Positions 16,999 to 26,792 of a stretch of 64,000 bases of DNA are shown in pieces. The stretch is from Roseomonas sp. (GTDB lineage: Bacteria; Pseudomonadota; Alphaproteobacteria; Acetobacterales; Acetobacteraceae): positions 87,100 to 151,099 of the forward strand of contig JADCFX010000001.1 in assembly GCA_020249285.1 (NCBI GenBank). The letters are read 5' to 3'. How positions within the stretch are numbered: the first letter of the stretch is position 1; each line of letters starts with the position of its first letter. A model generated the notes under the pieces. That model made no database searches. It was not told the DNA's origin and saw nothing but the letters and a program-made list of their open reading frames with translations. Both the position numbers and the translations under genes were made by a program.

Positions 16999-17805
16999 AT
17001 GGGCGGCTACGTGCATGGCTACAGTGGGCGGGAAGCCGAGCGGCTAGAGGACCAGGCGCGCACTTTGGAGGATCTGTTGCACGGCGATACTGGCTTCCTG
17101 GATGGCACCGAGGTGCTCGAGGCCGGCTGCGGCACTGGGGCGCAGACCGCGGCGCTGGCCCGCCGTAGTATTGGCGCGCGGATCACCGCCGTAGACCTCT
17201 CGGCGGCCTCTCTGGCGGAGGCCGAGCGACGTATCTTGGCCGAAGGACTCGACAACGTCCGTTTCGTGCAGGCGGACATCCGCGCGGCCCCCTTTCGGCC
17301 GGGTTCCTTTGACCATGTCTTCGTCTGCTTCGTGCTGGAGCACCTGCCAAATCCGGAGGCTATGCTGGCGGCGCTGCGGACACTGCTGCGGCCAAGCGGG
17401 ACGATCACCGTAATTGAGGGTGACCACGGCTCCATCGTTTTCCACCCCGAAAGCGCTGCCGCACGCGCAGCTATTGCCTGCCAAGTGGAACTACAGCGGC
17501 GCGCCGGTGGCGACGCGAACATCGGGCGACGACTTTACCCGCTGCTCGTCGACGCGGGCTTCGAGGAGGTGCGTGTTTCGCCCCGCATGGTCTACGCCGA
17601 TGCTAGCCGTCCCGCTTTCGCTGAAGGCTTCACCAGGCGGACCTTCACAGCCATGATCCAGGGCGTACGAGAGGGTTCGGTGGCTGCTGGACTCGCTACG
17701 CAAGACGGCTTCGACGCAGGCATTCGGGCCTTGCACCGCACGGCAGCCGAGCCTGACGGGGTATTCCTCTACACGTTCTTCAAGGCCACCGGTTGTGTGG
17801 CTTGA
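16999..17805 (+). CDS. Class I SAM-dependent methyltransferase, UbiE-like
   Basis: 268 residues. Motif I VLEAGCGTGAQTAALAR (~40-56), acidic motif II ITAVDLSAASLAEAERR, and FDHVFVCFVLEHLPNPEAML mark a Methyltransf_11/UbiE-like fold. A C-terminal ~100-residue region (from FHPESAAARAAI) is of the kind seen in small-molecule methyltransferases. Codon style differs from the neighbours (GAG and CTC/CTG preferred over GAA and CTT), hinting at recent transfer. Substrate unknown; flanking genes give no pathway clue. Confidence 0.85.
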   Translation: MGGYVHGYSGREAERLEDQARTLEDLLHGDTGFLDGTEVLEAGCGTGAQTAALARRSIGARITAVDLSAASLAEAERRILAEGLDNVRFVQADIRAAPFRPGSFDHVFVCFVLEHLPNPEAMLAALRTLLRPSGTITVIEGDHGSIVFHPESAAARAAIACQVELQRRAGGDANIGRRLYPLLVDAGFEEVRVSPRMVYADASRPAFAEGFTRRTFTAMIQGVREGSVAAGLATQDGFDAGIRALHRTAAEPDGVFLYTFFKATGCVA

Positions 17806-17837
17806 TCCCGCATCGTCTCGCCACATAGGGTGCCGGG

Positions 17838-19586
17838 GTGGCTGAAGGGCTCAATATTCAGGCCTATAGCGATGCGCTGGTTGTGCTGGGCACGGCGGGC
17901 GTGATCGTGCCGCTGTTGCGCCGCGCCGGTGTCAGCCCGGTACTTGGCTATCTTGGCGCGGGGGCGCTACTGGGGCCGCTCGCGCTTGGGTCCTTCATCA
18001 ATGAATACCCGCTGCTTTACTGGTTCACGGTGATTGATGCGAAAAGTGTCACCGCGATTGCCGAACTTGGCGTGGTTTTTCTGCTGTTTCTGATCGGGCT
18101 TGAACTTTCCTTTGATCGCCTGAAGGCGATGCGCCGCCTGGTGCTGGGCCTGGGTGGGCTGCAATTGGCGATCAGCTTTGCCGTGATCAGCGTCATTGCG
18201 CTCGCCTTCGGCGTGACACCCCAGATTGCTGCGGTGCTCGCCGCATGTTTGGCACTTTCTTCCACGGCCATTGTACTGGAATTGCTGGCGCAACAGGAAA
18301 GGCTGCTGACCAGCGGCGGGCGCGCCAGCTTCTCTGTGCTGCTAGCGCAGGATGTGGCGGTGGTGCCCATTCTGCTGTTCATCGGCATCCTCGGCGCCAA
18401 GGGCGGTGATTCCGTGCTGCTGAGTATCGCGACTGCGCTTGGCCAGGCGCTGCTGGTGCTGGCGGTGATTGTGCTGGTGGGGCGCGCGGTGCTGCGCCCA
18501 CTATTTCGCCTGGTGGGCGGCCAGCGTTCGGAAGAACTTTTCATCGCCGCCGTGCTGTTTGTGATTGTCGCAACCGGCATCCTGGCCGCCAAGGCCGGGC
18601 TTTCCATGGCGATTGGCGCCTTTGTCGCGGGGCTTTTGCTGGCCGAGACCGAATATCGCCGCGCGGTACAGGCCACGATCGAGCCCTTCAAGGGTCTGCT
18701 GCTGGGTATTTTCTTCTTCAGCGTCGGCATGAATATTGATTTCCGCGAAGTGGCGCGCGAACCGGTGCTGCTTTTCGGCTTGGCTTTTGGGCTGATCGCA
18801 ATCAAGGCCGGGATCGTCTATGCGCTGGCGCGGTATTTTGCGCTGACGCGCGCGGCTTCCTTGGAAGCGGCGCTATTGCTTGGCCCGGGCGGCGAATTCG
18901 CCTTTGTGGGCATTGGGCTCGCGACCGGTTTGGCGTTGATTGAACCAAAGCTTGGCAGCTTTGTTCTGGCGGCCATCAGCCTGACCATGGCGCTACTGCC
19001 GTTGCTTTCAGCCCTTGCGCGGCGTCTGGCACCCTTGCTGGAGGAAGCCAAGCCCAAGGACCCTGCTCTTGAAGCCCTGCCGGAAGCGCATCAGGGCCAA
19101 GCCATCATTATCGGCTATGGGCGGGTTGGCAAAACTGTGGCTTCGCTGCTCCGCCAGCATGATTTGCGTCAGATCGCGATTGATAACGACCCTGCCTCGG
19201 TCTCCCGCGCCCGCCGTACCGGAGAGGAAGTGTTCTTCGGCGATGCCGCGCGCCCGGCCTTTTTGCAGGCTTGCGGGATTGGTACGGCGCGTAGCGTCAT
19301 CATCACCATAAATGCCGCAGCCGAGATTGATCAGATCATCACCGCCATTCGCGGGCTACGGCCGGATTTGCCCATTATCTCTCGCGCACGAGACGCCGCG
19401 CATGCGCGCCATCTCTACGCACAGGGTGTGACTGAAACGGTGCCGGAGACGATTGAAGCAAGCCTGCAATTATCCGAAGCCGCGCTGGTGGCGCTTGGTG
19501 TGCCGATGGGGCGCGTGATCGCTTCCATCCATCAAAAGCGTGCCGATTTCGCTGAGGAATTGCGCAGCGCCGCGCGGGGTGGTTAG
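17838..19586 (+). CDS. Kef-type cation:proton antiporter (CPA2) with RCK domain
   Basis: 582 residues from a GTG 32 bp after the methyltransferase. About 12 membrane helices span residues ~8-390, including VLGYLGAGALLGPLALG and LLAQDVAVVPILLFIG (the conserved QD pair in a CPA2 core helix). A cytoplasmic TrkA-N/RCK domain follows from ~415 (AIIIGYGRVGKTVASLLRQH). CPA2 proteins of this layout (KefB/KefC/YbaL) exchange K+ or Na+ for H+ under nucleotide or glutathione control. It converges on gatB with only 19 bp between stops. Ion specificity not determinable. Confidence 0.88.
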   Translation: MAEGLNIQAYSDALVVLGTAGVIVPLLRRAGVSPVLGYLGAGALLGPLALGSFINEYPLLYWFTVIDAKSVTAIAELGVVFLLFLIGLELSFDRLKAMRRLVLGLGGLQLAISFAVISVIALAFGVTPQIAAVLAACLALSSTAIVLELLAQQERLLTSGGRASFSVLLAQDVAVVPILLFIGILGAKGGDSVLLSIATALGQALLVLAVIVLVGRAVLRPLFRLVGGQRSEELFIAAVLFVIVATGILAAKAGLSMAIGAFVAGLLLAETEYRRAVQATIEPFKGLLLGIFFFSVGMNIDFREVAREPVLLFGLAFGLIAIKAGIVYALARYFALTRAASLEAALLLGPGGEFAFVGIGLATGLALIEPKLGSFVLAAISLTMALLPLLSALARRLAPLLEEAKPKDPALEALPEAHQGQAIIIGYGRVGKTVASLLRQHDLRQIAIDNDPASVSRARRTGEEVFFGDAARPAFLQACGIGTARSVIITINAAAEIDQIITAIRGLRPDLPIISRARDAAHARHLYAQGVTETVPETIEASLQLSEAALVALGVPMGRVIASIHQKRADFAEELRSAARGG

Positions 19587-19605
19587 CCCCGAGCGACGCG
19601 CGTTT

Positions 19606-21057
19606 TCACGAAAGTTTCTGTTTCAGCACATCATTGACCAGCGCAGGATTGCCCTTGCCCTGCATGGCCTTCATGGTCTGGCCAACAAAGAAGCCAAATA
19701 GCTTATCCTTGCCAGAACGATATTCCGCGACCTTATCGGCATTGGCAGCCAGCACCTGGTCAATCACCGCTTCAATCGCGCGGGTATCCGTCACCTGCTT
19801 CAGGCCGCGTTCTTCCACAATGGCGCCTGGCGCGCGGCCGGTTTCCACCATTACTTCAAACACTTCCTTGGCCAATTTGCCGGAAAGCGTGTTGTCAGCC
19901 ATCAGATCGAGCAGCGCGCCAAGATCAGCAGCACTCACAGGCGGTTCGGCGATGGAGCTTTTGGTGCGGTTGATGGCGGCGAAAAGATCACCCATCACCC
20001 AATTCGCCGCCTGCTTCGCATCCCGCCCCTTGGAGACGCTCTCATAATAAGCAGCGGTTTCGCGTTCCAGCGTCAGCACATGCGCGTCATAGGGCGTAAT
20101 GCCGTAATCGCGCACATAACGCGCGCGGCGCTGATCGGGCAGTTCCGGCAAAGCGGCCTTCAGCCCTTCAACCCAGGCGGCATCAATCACCAAGGGGGGC
20201 AGGTCAGGGTCCGGGAAATAGCGATAATCATGCGCGTCTTCTTTTGACCGCATGGAACGTGTGATCCCACGGCCCGTGTCGAAAAGCCGCGTTTCCTGAT
20301 CCACCGTGCCGCCGGATTCCCACACCTCAACCTGGCGACGCGCTTCGGTTTCCACCGCTTGCATGACAAAGCGAATGGAATTCACATTCTTCACTTCGCA
20401 GCGCGTGCGGAACCCTTCACCCGCCTTGCGAACAGAAACATTCACATCGGCGCGCAGCGACCCCTCATCCATATTGCCATCGCAAGTGCCCAGATAGCGC
20501 ATGATCTGGCGAAGTTTGGTCAGATAGGCGCCGGCTTCTTCGGGGCTGCGCATATCCGGTTCCGAGACAATTTCCATCAGCGCCACACCGGAACGGTTCA
20601 GGTCAATGAAGGATTTTGTCGCGTGCTGGTCGTGCTGCGATTTGCCGGCATCCTGTTCCAGATGCAGCCGCGTAATGCCAATAGTTTTCGTGCTGCCATC
20701 GGCCAATTCAATATCAATCGCGCCTTCGCCAATGATGGGATGCGCGTATTGGCTGATCTGATAACCCTGCGGCAGATCGGCGTAGAAGTAATTCTTGCGA
20801 TCAAAGCGGGACCAGAGATTGATCTTGGCATTCAAGCCAAGCCCAGTGCGCACGGCCTGCGCCACACATTCATGGTTGATCACCGGCAACATGCCGGGGA
20901 AGCCCGCATCAATGAAGGAAACCTGGGCATTCGGTTCCGCACCAAAGGCCGTCGCCGCGCCGGAAAACAGCTTGGCGTTGGACGTGACCTGGGCATGAAT
21001 CTCAAGCCCGATCACCACTTCCCAGGGGCCTGATTCCCCCTCGACGATATAGGTCAT
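19606..21057 (-). CDS. gatB: Aspartyl/glutamyl-tRNA(Asn/Gln) amidotransferase subunit B
   Basis: 483 residues, full length. The signature [20 protein letters not shown] is at ~13, [19 protein letters not shown] at ~91 and [11 protein letters not shown] in the GatB core; a YqeY-like tail domain binds tRNA. GatB phosphorylates the misacylated Glu-tRNA(Gln)/Asp-tRNA(Asn) so that ammonia from GatA can amidate it. The start overlaps the gatA stop by 4 bp, giving the operon order gatC-gatA-gatB on the minus strand. Confidence 0.97.
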   Translation of the reverse strand: MTYIVEGESGPWEVVIGLEIHAQVTSNAKLFSGAATAFGAEPNAQVSFIDAGFPGMLPVINHECVAQAVRTGLGLNAKINLWSRFDRKNYFYADLPQGYQISQYAHPIIGEGAIDIELADGSTKTIGITRLHLEQDAGKSQHDQHATKSFIDLNRSGVALMEIVSEPDMRSPEEAGAYLTKLRQIMRYLGTCDGNMDEGSLRADVNVSVRKAGEGFRTRCEVKNVNSIRFVMQAVETEARRQVEVWESGGTVDQETRLFDTGRGITRSMRSKEDAHDYRYFPDPDLPPLVIDAAWVEGLKAALPELPDQRRARYVRDYGITPYDAHVLTLERETAAYYESVSKGRDAKQAANWVMGDLFAAINRTKSSIAEPPVSAADLGALLDLMADNTLSGKLAKEVFEVMVETGRAPGAIVEERGLKQVTDTRAIEAVIDQVLAANADKVAEYRSGKDKLFGFFVGQTMKAMQGKGNPALVNDVLKQKLS

Positions 21058-22541
21058 GCCCCGGCCCTCATTGCAGGTACGGCCTTGAAATCAGCCGCGC
21101 GTTCCAGCGCCGCACCCACCGCGAAAACCGTTTCCTCATCAAAGGCCCGGCCAATCACTTGCAAGCCCAAGGGCAAGCCCTGATGATCAAGCCCGGTCGG
21201 CAAGGCCAGGCCCGGCAGCCCGGCCAGATTGGCCGTCACGGTGAAGACATCATTCAAATACATCTTCACCGGGTCATCGGTATTTTCACCTTCCGCGAAG
21301 GCCGCTGATGGCGTGGCCGGCGTCACAATCGCATCCACCTTCTGCCAGGCTTCATCGAAATCCCGCGCAATCAGGGCGCGGATTTTCTGCGCTTTCAGGT
21401 AATAGGCATCGTAATAGCCGGCACTCAGCACATAAGTGCCGATCATGATACGCCGACGCACTTCCGCGCCAAAACCCTCGGCCCGCGTGCGTTCATACAG
21501 ATCACGCAGGTCGCTATCCTTCTCGGCCACACGCAAGCCAAAGCGCACGCCATCATAGCGCGCGAGGTTCGATGAAGCCTCAGCGGGTGCCACGATGTAA
21601 TAGGTGGGCAGCGCATATTTGGTGTGCGGCAGGGAGATATCCACAATCTCCGCCCCCGCATCACGCAGCCAATCCAGGCCCTGACGCCAGAGCTTTTCAA
21701 TCTCCGCCGGCATGCCATCCAGCCGATATTCCCGCGGCACGCCAATGCGCATTCCCTTCACGCTCCGCCCACAAGCGGCGGCGAAATCCGGTACGGGCTG
21801 CGCGGCGCTGGTGGAATCCTTGGGGTCATGCCCGGCCATGGACCGCAACAGAATGGCGCAATCTTCCACCGAGCGCGCAAAGGGGCCGGCCTGATCCAGG
21901 GAAGAAGCAAAGGCCACAATGCCAAAGCGCGAACAGCGCCCATAAGTCGGCTTGATGCCAGTAATGCCGCAAAACGCTGCCGGCTGACGGATGGAACCAC
22001 CCGTATCCGTGCCCGTCGCCCCCAGCGCCATGCGCGCCGCAACCGCCGCCGCCGAGCCACCAGAAGACCCGCCCGGCACAAGCCGCGCGCTTAGATCATC
22101 CTTGCGCTGCCAAGGGTTCAACACGCCGCCATAGGCCGAGGTCAAATTGGAAGACCCCATGGCGAATTCATCCAGATTGGCCTTGCCCAAAAACACCGCG
22201 CCATCACGCTTCAATTGCGCGGAGACGGTACTTTCATAAGGCGGGATGAAATTGCCAAGGATTTTCGACCCCGCCGTGGTGCGCACGCCTTCCGTGCAGA
22301 ACAAATCCTTGATGGCAAGTGGAATGCCCTCAAGCGGCCCGGCCTCACCCCGCGCACGCCGCGCATCGGATGCGCGGGCGGCGTCCAGCGCCTTTTCGCT
22401 CGTGGTGGTGATGAAGGCATTCAGCTTCGGGTTCAGCGCTTCAACCGCGGCCACATGGGCGCGCGTCAATTCCTCGGCGCTGATGGCGCCCTCATTCAGC
22501 GCGGCCAGCGCACCGGAAAGGGTGAAATCGGTCGGATGCAT
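21054..22541 (-). CDS. gatA: Aspartyl/glutamyl-tRNA(Asn/Gln) amidotransferase subunit A
   Basis: 495 residues with the amidase signature: catalytic Lys in [13 protein letters not shown], and the Ser-cisSer pair in [20 protein letters not shown] plus [12 protein letters not shown]. GatA hydrolyses glutamine and supplies ammonia to GatB. Its ATG shares one base with the gatC stop (TAATG), so translation is coupled. Confidence 0.97.
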   Translation of the reverse strand: MHPTDFTLSGALAALNEGAISAEELTRAHVAAVEALNPKLNAFITTTSEKALDAARASDARRARGEAGPLEGIPLAIKDLFCTEGVRTTAGSKILGNFIPPYESTVSAQLKRDGAVFLGKANLDEFAMGSSNLTSAYGGVLNPWQRKDDLSARLVPGGSSGGSAAAVAARMALGATGTDTGGSIRQPAAFCGITGIKPTYGRCSRFGIVAFASSLDQAGPFARSVEDCAILLRSMAGHDPKDSTSAAQPVPDFAAACGRSVKGMRIGVPREYRLDGMPAEIEKLWRQGLDWLRDAGAEIVDISLPHTKYALPTYYIVAPAEASSNLARYDGVRFGLRVAEKDSDLRDLYERTRAEGFGAEVRRRIMIGTYVLSAGYYDAYYLKAQKIRALIARDFDEAWQKVDAIVTPATPSAAFAEGENTDDPVKMYLNDVFTVTANLAGLPGLALPTGLDHQGLPLGLQVIGRAFDEETVFAVGAALERAADFKAVPAMRAGA

Positions 22542-22837
22542 TATTCCACCACCTTCGGTACGCCGAAATATTCGCCTTCTCGATCCGGCGCATTGGCCAG
22601 CACGGCTTCGGCCTGGCCGCCATCGGTCACCACATCTGCGCGCATGGGCATGGCGGCCACGCCGCCGGGGGTGCCGCCGGCCATAGGCTCCACCCCATCG
22701 GTATTCACGGCCTGGAGCTGTTCAATCCAGCCCAAAATGCCGTTGAGCTCGCCCTGCACGCGGGCGACATCCTGTTCTTCAAGGCGCAGGCGGGCCAAAG
22801 CCGCAACGCGCCTGACGGTGGCGGTGTCGAGGGACAT
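22541..22837 (-). CDS. gatC: Aspartyl/glutamyl-tRNA(Asn/Gln) amidotransferase subunit C
   Basis: 98 residues from the ATG of [21 protein letters not shown], the usual GatC start and length; an upstream in-frame ATG would add 18 unconserved residues. The C-terminal MRADVVTDG and [10 protein letters not shown] blocks are typical. GatC wraps GatA and GatB and stabilises them. First gene of gatCAB, divergent from ruvX with 47 bp between starts. Confidence 0.95.
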   Translation of the reverse strand: MSLDTATVRRVAALARLRLEEQDVARVQGELNGILGWIEQLQAVNTDGVEPMAGGTPGGVAAMPMRADVVTDGGQAEAVLANAPDREGEYFGVPKVVE

Positions 22838-22884
22838 GAAATCAGTACTTCCCGGAAAAAGAGCGCCGGACCATAAGGCCCCCG

Positions 22885-23349
22885 ATGCCACTCTTCAACC
22901 TGACAGATTTGCGCGCAGCATTGCCCCGGCATTACCGGCTGATCGGCCTTGATCCGGGGGAGAAGACCGTGGGTATCGCGCTGAGTGATGTCTCGCTGAT
23001 GTTGGCCAGCCCCTATGGCAGCCTCAAGCGCGGGAAGCTTGCCGCCATGGCGGCCGAGATCAAGGTGATTGCCGCCAAGGAAGGCGTGGGGGGCTTGGTT
23101 GTGGGCCTACCCCTTGGCCTGGATGGGTCCTTCGGCCCAGCGGCGCAGGCGGCGCGGGATTGGGCGCGGTCCCTGTCTGACGCCAGCGGCTTGCCGGCGG
23201 CGCTTTGGGATGAAAGGCTTTCCTCGGCGGCGGTGAACCGCATGATGGTGGGGGAAGCCGATCTCAGCCGAGGCAAAAGGGCGGCTTCGGTGGATAAGGC
23301 GGCAGCGGCCTGGATGCTACAGGCTGCTTTGGACGCCACCAAAGGATGA
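22885..23349 (+). CDS. ruvX: Putative pre-16S rRNA nuclease / Holliday-junction resolvase-like YqgF
   Basis: 154 residues with the RNase H-like start LIGLDPGEKTVGIALSD, the VVGLPLGLDGSFGP block and the acidic WDERLSSAAVNRMM motif. YqgF/RuvX proteins take part in 5' maturation of 16S rRNA, with a claimed Holliday-junction activity. The stop overlaps the ATG of the next gene. Confidence 0.93.
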   Translation: MPLFNLTDLRAALPRHYRLIGLDPGEKTVGIALSDVSLMLASPYGSLKRGKLAAMAAEIKVIAAKEGVGGLVVGLPLGLDGSFGPAAQAARDWARSLSDASGLPAALWDERLSSAAVNRMMVGEADLSRGKRAASVDKAAAAWMLQAALDATKG

Positions 23350-23870
23350 GGCGCATGGATCAGATTTTGGTGGAGATCGCGCTGGATGGCCGCATCCGCT
23401 ACGCCATTGGCGCGCTGGCGGGGCTTGGCTTTGCCATGCTGGGCTTTGCGCTGCTGCCACAATTCCTGGCCGAATGGCCGGCCATCACGCCCCGGCTTTT
23501 GGGCCTTGGATTCCCGATCCTGGGGCTTGGGATGTTCCTGTGGCTGTCCTTCATCCCGGCACCCCATGGGCTTGCGATTCGCGCCGATGGCAGCGCGGTT
23601 TTCACCCGCGGCGTCACCACCTGGTGGCGGTTTTTTGACATGTTTGAGACGCTGCCCCCCGGCACGATCACCGGGGTTGCTGTGGAATCCATCGATGCGC
23701 CTGTTGGCACCACCCGTAGCGGAGAGACGGATTTCTCCGCCACATCAAAGGAATGGCGGCTGGTGCTGCGGCTTTCGGACGGCGCGGTGCGGGAAGTGCA
23801 ACGCAGCCCTGGCCGTGCCTCGCTTGATGAAAAAGCGGTGGCGCTGCTTGGAGCGCTCAAGCTGCCATGA
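23346..23870 (+). CDS. Uncharacterised membrane protein, two TM helices
   Basis: 174 residues, not recognised as a named family. Two closely spaced hydrophobic helices (~17-38 and ~50-70) are followed by a ~100-residue cytoplasmic or periplasmic part rich in beta-type segments (GLAIRADGSAVFTRGVTTWW, WRLVLRLSDGAVREVQRS), reminiscent of a PH-like domain. The ATG overlaps the ruvX stop by 4 bp and pyrB starts 43 bp later. Confidence 0.75.
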   Translation: MRRMDQILVEIALDGRIRYAIGALAGLGFAMLGFALLPQFLAEWPAITPRLLGLGFPILGLGMFLWLSFIPAPHGLAIRADGSAVFTRGVTTWWRFFDMFETLPPGTITGVAVESIDAPVGTTRSGETDFSATSKEWRLVLRLSDGAVREVQRSPGRASLDEKAVALLGALKLP

Positions 23871-23913
23871 ACGGGTCTGGTCTTTCCCGCCGCTCGGCGG
23901 CTAGAAAGAGCGC

Positions 23914-24849
23914 GTGACCTATCCCCGCAAACACCTCCTCGCCATTGAGGGTCTTGAGCCGCCGCATATCGCGGATTTGCTCGATCTGGCGGAATCCTAC
24001 GCCCTGCTCAATCGCAGCGGCAAAACCCAGCGCGACCTCTTGAAGGGCCGCACGCTGATCAACCTGTTTTTTGAAGACAGCACCCGCACCCGCACGAGTT
24101 TTGAGCTCGCGGGCAAGCGGCTGGGCGCCGATGTCATCAATATGTCTGTCAGTACCTCCAGCGTGAATAAGGGCGAAACCCTGTTGGATACGGCCAGCAC
24201 GCTGAATGCCATGCATTGTGATTTGCTGGTGGTGCGCCACGGCCAATCCGGCGCGCCTTCGCTGCTGAGCCAGAAGGTGGATGCGGCGGTGATCAATGCT
24301 GGCGATGGCACGCATGAACACCCAACCCAGGCGCTATTGGATGCGCTCACCATCCGCCGCCACAAGGGCCGGCTTGAGGGTTTGATTGTCGCGATTTGCG
24401 GCGATATCGCCCATTCGCGCGTTGCGCGTTCCAACATGCATTTGCTGACCACCATGGGCAGCCGCGTGCGCGTGGTGGGGCCGCCCACGTTGATCCCCGC
24501 CGAAGCTGCGCGCTTGGGCGTGGAAGTATTCCACGACATGAAGGCCGGGCTGGCGGGCGCCGATGTTGTCATGATGCTGCGCCTGCAACGCGAACGCATG
24601 TCGGGCGGCATGGTACCCTCGGCGCGCGAATTCTTTCGCTTTTATGGGCTTGATGCGGAGAAGCTCGCCTTCGCCAAGCCGGATTCGATTGTGATGCATC
24701 CGGGCCCCATGAATCGCGGTGTGGAGATTGAAAGCGCGATTGCCGATCACCCAACGCGCAGCGTGATCGGCGAACAGGTGGAAATGGGTGTCGCCTGCCG
24801 CATGGCGGTGCTGGATGTGCTTTCTCGCCAATTGCCGCGGAACCGTTGA
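23914..24849 (+). CDS. pyrB: Aspartate carbamoyltransferase catalytic subunit
   Basis: 311 residues from a GTG. The carbamoyl-phosphate motif [26 protein letters not shown], and [12 protein letters not shown] are all intact. It condenses carbamoyl phosphate and aspartate in pyrimidine synthesis. It is followed at once by a dihydroorotase-like gene that lacks catalytic residues, as in PyrB-PyrC' complexes where the pseudo-dihydroorotase is a structural partner. Confidence 0.96.
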   Translation: MTYPRKHLLAIEGLEPPHIADLLDLAESYALLNRSGKTQRDLLKGRTLINLFFEDSTRTRTSFELAGKRLGADVINMSVSTSSVNKGETLLDTASTLNAMHCDLLVVRHGQSGAPSLLSQKVDAAVINAGDGTHEHPTQALLDALTIRRHKGRLEGLIVAICGDIAHSRVARSNMHLLTTMGSRVRVVGPPTLIPAEAARLGVEVFHDMKAGLAGADVVMMLRLQRERMSGGMVPSAREFFRFYGLDAEKLAFAKPDSIVMHPGPMNRGVEIESAIADHPTRSVIGEQVEMGVACRMAVLDVLSRQLPRNR

Positions 24850-24851
24850 GC

Positions 24852-26129
24852 ATGGCCGACACAATCATCACCAATGCCCGCCTGCTTGATCCCGCCTCGG
24901 GCCTTGATGCGCCGGGTGCTTTGCTGATCCGCGATGGGCTGATTGCCGATTGCGGCGCTGGCCTGACGGCGCCCGAAGGCGCTTCCGTGGTGGATGCCGC
25001 TGGCGCCTGCCTCGCACCTGGCTTGATTGATCTGCGCGCCAATCTTGGTGAACCGGGGGCCGAGCATCGCGAAACCATTGCCTCAGCCGCGCAGGCCGCG
25101 GCGGCGGGTGGCATCACCACCATTTGCGTGCTGCCGGATACCGACCCGGCCTTGGATGACCCCGCGCTGATTTCCTTCGTCACGCGGCGGGGTGAGGCGA
25201 CGGGTTCGGTCACGCTGCTGCCCTATGGCGCCGCCACTTCGGGCTGCGCCGGCAAGGAATTGGCCGAATACGGGCTGCTGCGCGAAGCCGGCGCCATTGC
25301 CTTTACCGATGGGGCGCGCGCCATTGCCTCCGCGCGCAGCATGCGGTTGGCATTGTCTTACGCGCGGGCCTTTGGCGCTTTCATTGTGCAGCACCCGGAA
25401 GAACCGAGCCTCGCCGCCGGTGGTGCCGCCACCGAAGGCGAATTGGCCACGCGCCTTGGCCTGCCCGGCATCACCCCGGCGGCGGAAGCCATGATGGTGG
25501 CGCGCGACGTCGCACTGGCCCGCATCACGGGCGGGCATGTGCATTTCGCGCATATCTCCACCGCTGCTGCGCTTGATTTGATCCGCGCCGCCAAGGCCGA
25601 GGGGCTGGCCGTTACCTGCGATACCGCGCCGCCCTATTTTGATTTGAACGAAACGGCGATTGGCGATTATCGGAGCTATGCGAAGCTTTCGCCGCCGCTG
25701 CGGACCGAGGCTGATCGGCAGGCGGTGGTCGCTGCGCTGGCGGATGGCACGATTGACGCGATTGCCTCAGACCATCAGCCGCGCGATGCCGATGACAAGC
25801 GCTTGCCTTTCGCGCAGGCCGAAGCCGGCGGCGCGGGGTTGGCGACTTTGCTGGGCGTCACGCTTGCGCGCGTCCATGCCGGCGATTTGCCTATGCTGAC
25901 CGCGCTTGGGCTGCTGACCGCGCGGCCCGCCAATTTGCTGGGTATGCCGCAGGGCAGGCTGGCGAAGGGCGCGCCGGCGGATTTGGTGCTGTTCCACCCC
26001 GATCGGGGCTGGAAGGTTGAAGCCGGCAAGCTGCCCGGCAAGGCGCAGAACTCCCCCTTTGATGGCCGCGCCCTGGAAGGCCGGGTGCTGGGCACCTGGA
26101 AAGCCGGGCGACGCGTTTTCGGCGGCTGA
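24852..26129 (+). CDS. Dihydroorotase-like protein lacking metal ligands (PyrC'/PyrX, non-catalytic ATCase partner)
   Basis: 425 residues from the ATG of MADTIITNARLLDP; a TTG 6 bp upstream that overlaps the pyrB stop is also possible. The amidohydrolase fold is complete, but the zinc motif usually read as DxHxH is DLRANLGEPG here. The usual PHH block is TAPPYFDL, and the active DHAPH loop is SDHQPRD. Active class I dihydroorotases need these histidines. The protein matches the inactive PyrC' type that assembles with PyrB in pseudomonads and many alphaproteobacteria. Automatic annotation as pyrC would overstate its activity; a true dihydroorotase is expected elsewhere. Confidence 0.9.
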   Translation: MADTIITNARLLDPASGLDAPGALLIRDGLIADCGAGLTAPEGASVVDAAGACLAPGLIDLRANLGEPGAEHRETIASAAQAAAAGGITTICVLPDTDPALDDPALISFVTRRGEATGSVTLLPYGAATSGCAGKELAEYGLLREAGAIAFTDGARAIASARSMRLALSYARAFGAFIVQHPEEPSLAAGGAATEGELATRLGLPGITPAAEAMMVARDVALARITGGHVHFAHISTAAALDLIRAAKAEGLAVTCDTAPPYFDLNETAIGDYRSYAKLSPPLRTEADRQAVVAALADGTIDAIASDHQPRDADDKRLPFAQAEAGGAGLATLLGVTLARVHAGDLPMLTALGLLTARPANLLGMPQGRLAKGAPADLVLFHPDRGWKVEAGKLPGKAQNSPFDGRALEGRVLGTWKAGRRVFGG

Positions 26130-26132
26130 ACC

Positions 26133-26738
26133 ATGGCGGAACATGCGGATAGCATCGCGTTTCTGATTGCGCTGGTCGGCGGCTATTTGATCGGCTCGAT
26201 CCCCTTCGGCCTATTACTGACCAAGACAGCGGGGCTTGGTGATATCCGCCAGGTCGGTTCCGGCAATATCGGCGCGACCAATGTGCTGCGCACTGGGCGG
26301 AAGGGGCTGGCCGCGGCAACCCTGATCCTGGATGGGCTGAAGGGCGCGGTGGCGGTGCTGGTCGCGCGGCAGTTTCTGGGCGATCAGGATGTGGTGGTGG
26401 GTACGGCGGCGGTGCTCGGGCATCTTTTTCCGGTCTGGCTTGGCTTTCGCGGTGGCAAGGGCGTGGCGACAGGGCTTGGCGTGCTGCTCGCCGCCGCCTG
26501 GCCGGTTGGGCTGGCCTGCTGCGCCCTTTGGCTGGTGGCGGCGAAACTCCTGAAAATGTCGTCAGCGGCGGCGCTCACGGCCTTTGCCGCGGCGCCACTT
26601 TTTGCCCTGGTGCTGTCCAGCACTGATCATGCACTGATGGCGCTGTTGATCGCCGTTTTGGTGTTTTGGCGGCATGAGGCGAATATCCGCCGCCTTTTGG
26701 CCGGGACCGAACCGCGCATCGGTGAAACCACCAAATAG
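26133..26738 (+). CDS. plsY: Glycerol-3-phosphate acyltransferase (acyl-phosphate dependent)
   Basis: 201 residues with several membrane helices. The PlsY motifs are present: [11 protein letters not shown], the phosphate-binding [15 protein letters not shown], and [16 protein letters not shown]. It transfers an acyl group from acyl phosphate to glycerol-3-phosphate at the inner membrane, the first step of phospholipid synthesis. It starts 3 bp after the pyrC' stop. Confidence 0.96.
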   Translation: MAEHADSIAFLIALVGGYLIGSIPFGLLLTKTAGLGDIRQVGSGNIGATNVLRTGRKGLAAATLILDGLKGAVAVLVARQFLGDQDVVVGTAAVLGHLFPVWLGFRGGKGVATGLGVLLAAAWPVGLACCALWLVAAKLLKMSSAAALTAFAAAPLFALVLSSTDHALMALLIAVLVFWRHEANIRRLLAGTEPRIGETTK

Positions 26739-26792
26739 AAACTCGATTTAGTATTTCCCGCATAGGTTGAATTATGGCATAGAATTTCGCCT

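Noticed and set aside
24846..24851. TTG start of the PyrC'-like protein
   Set aside because: Adds only two residues; ATG at 24852 is preferred, although the TTG would overlap the pyrB stop.
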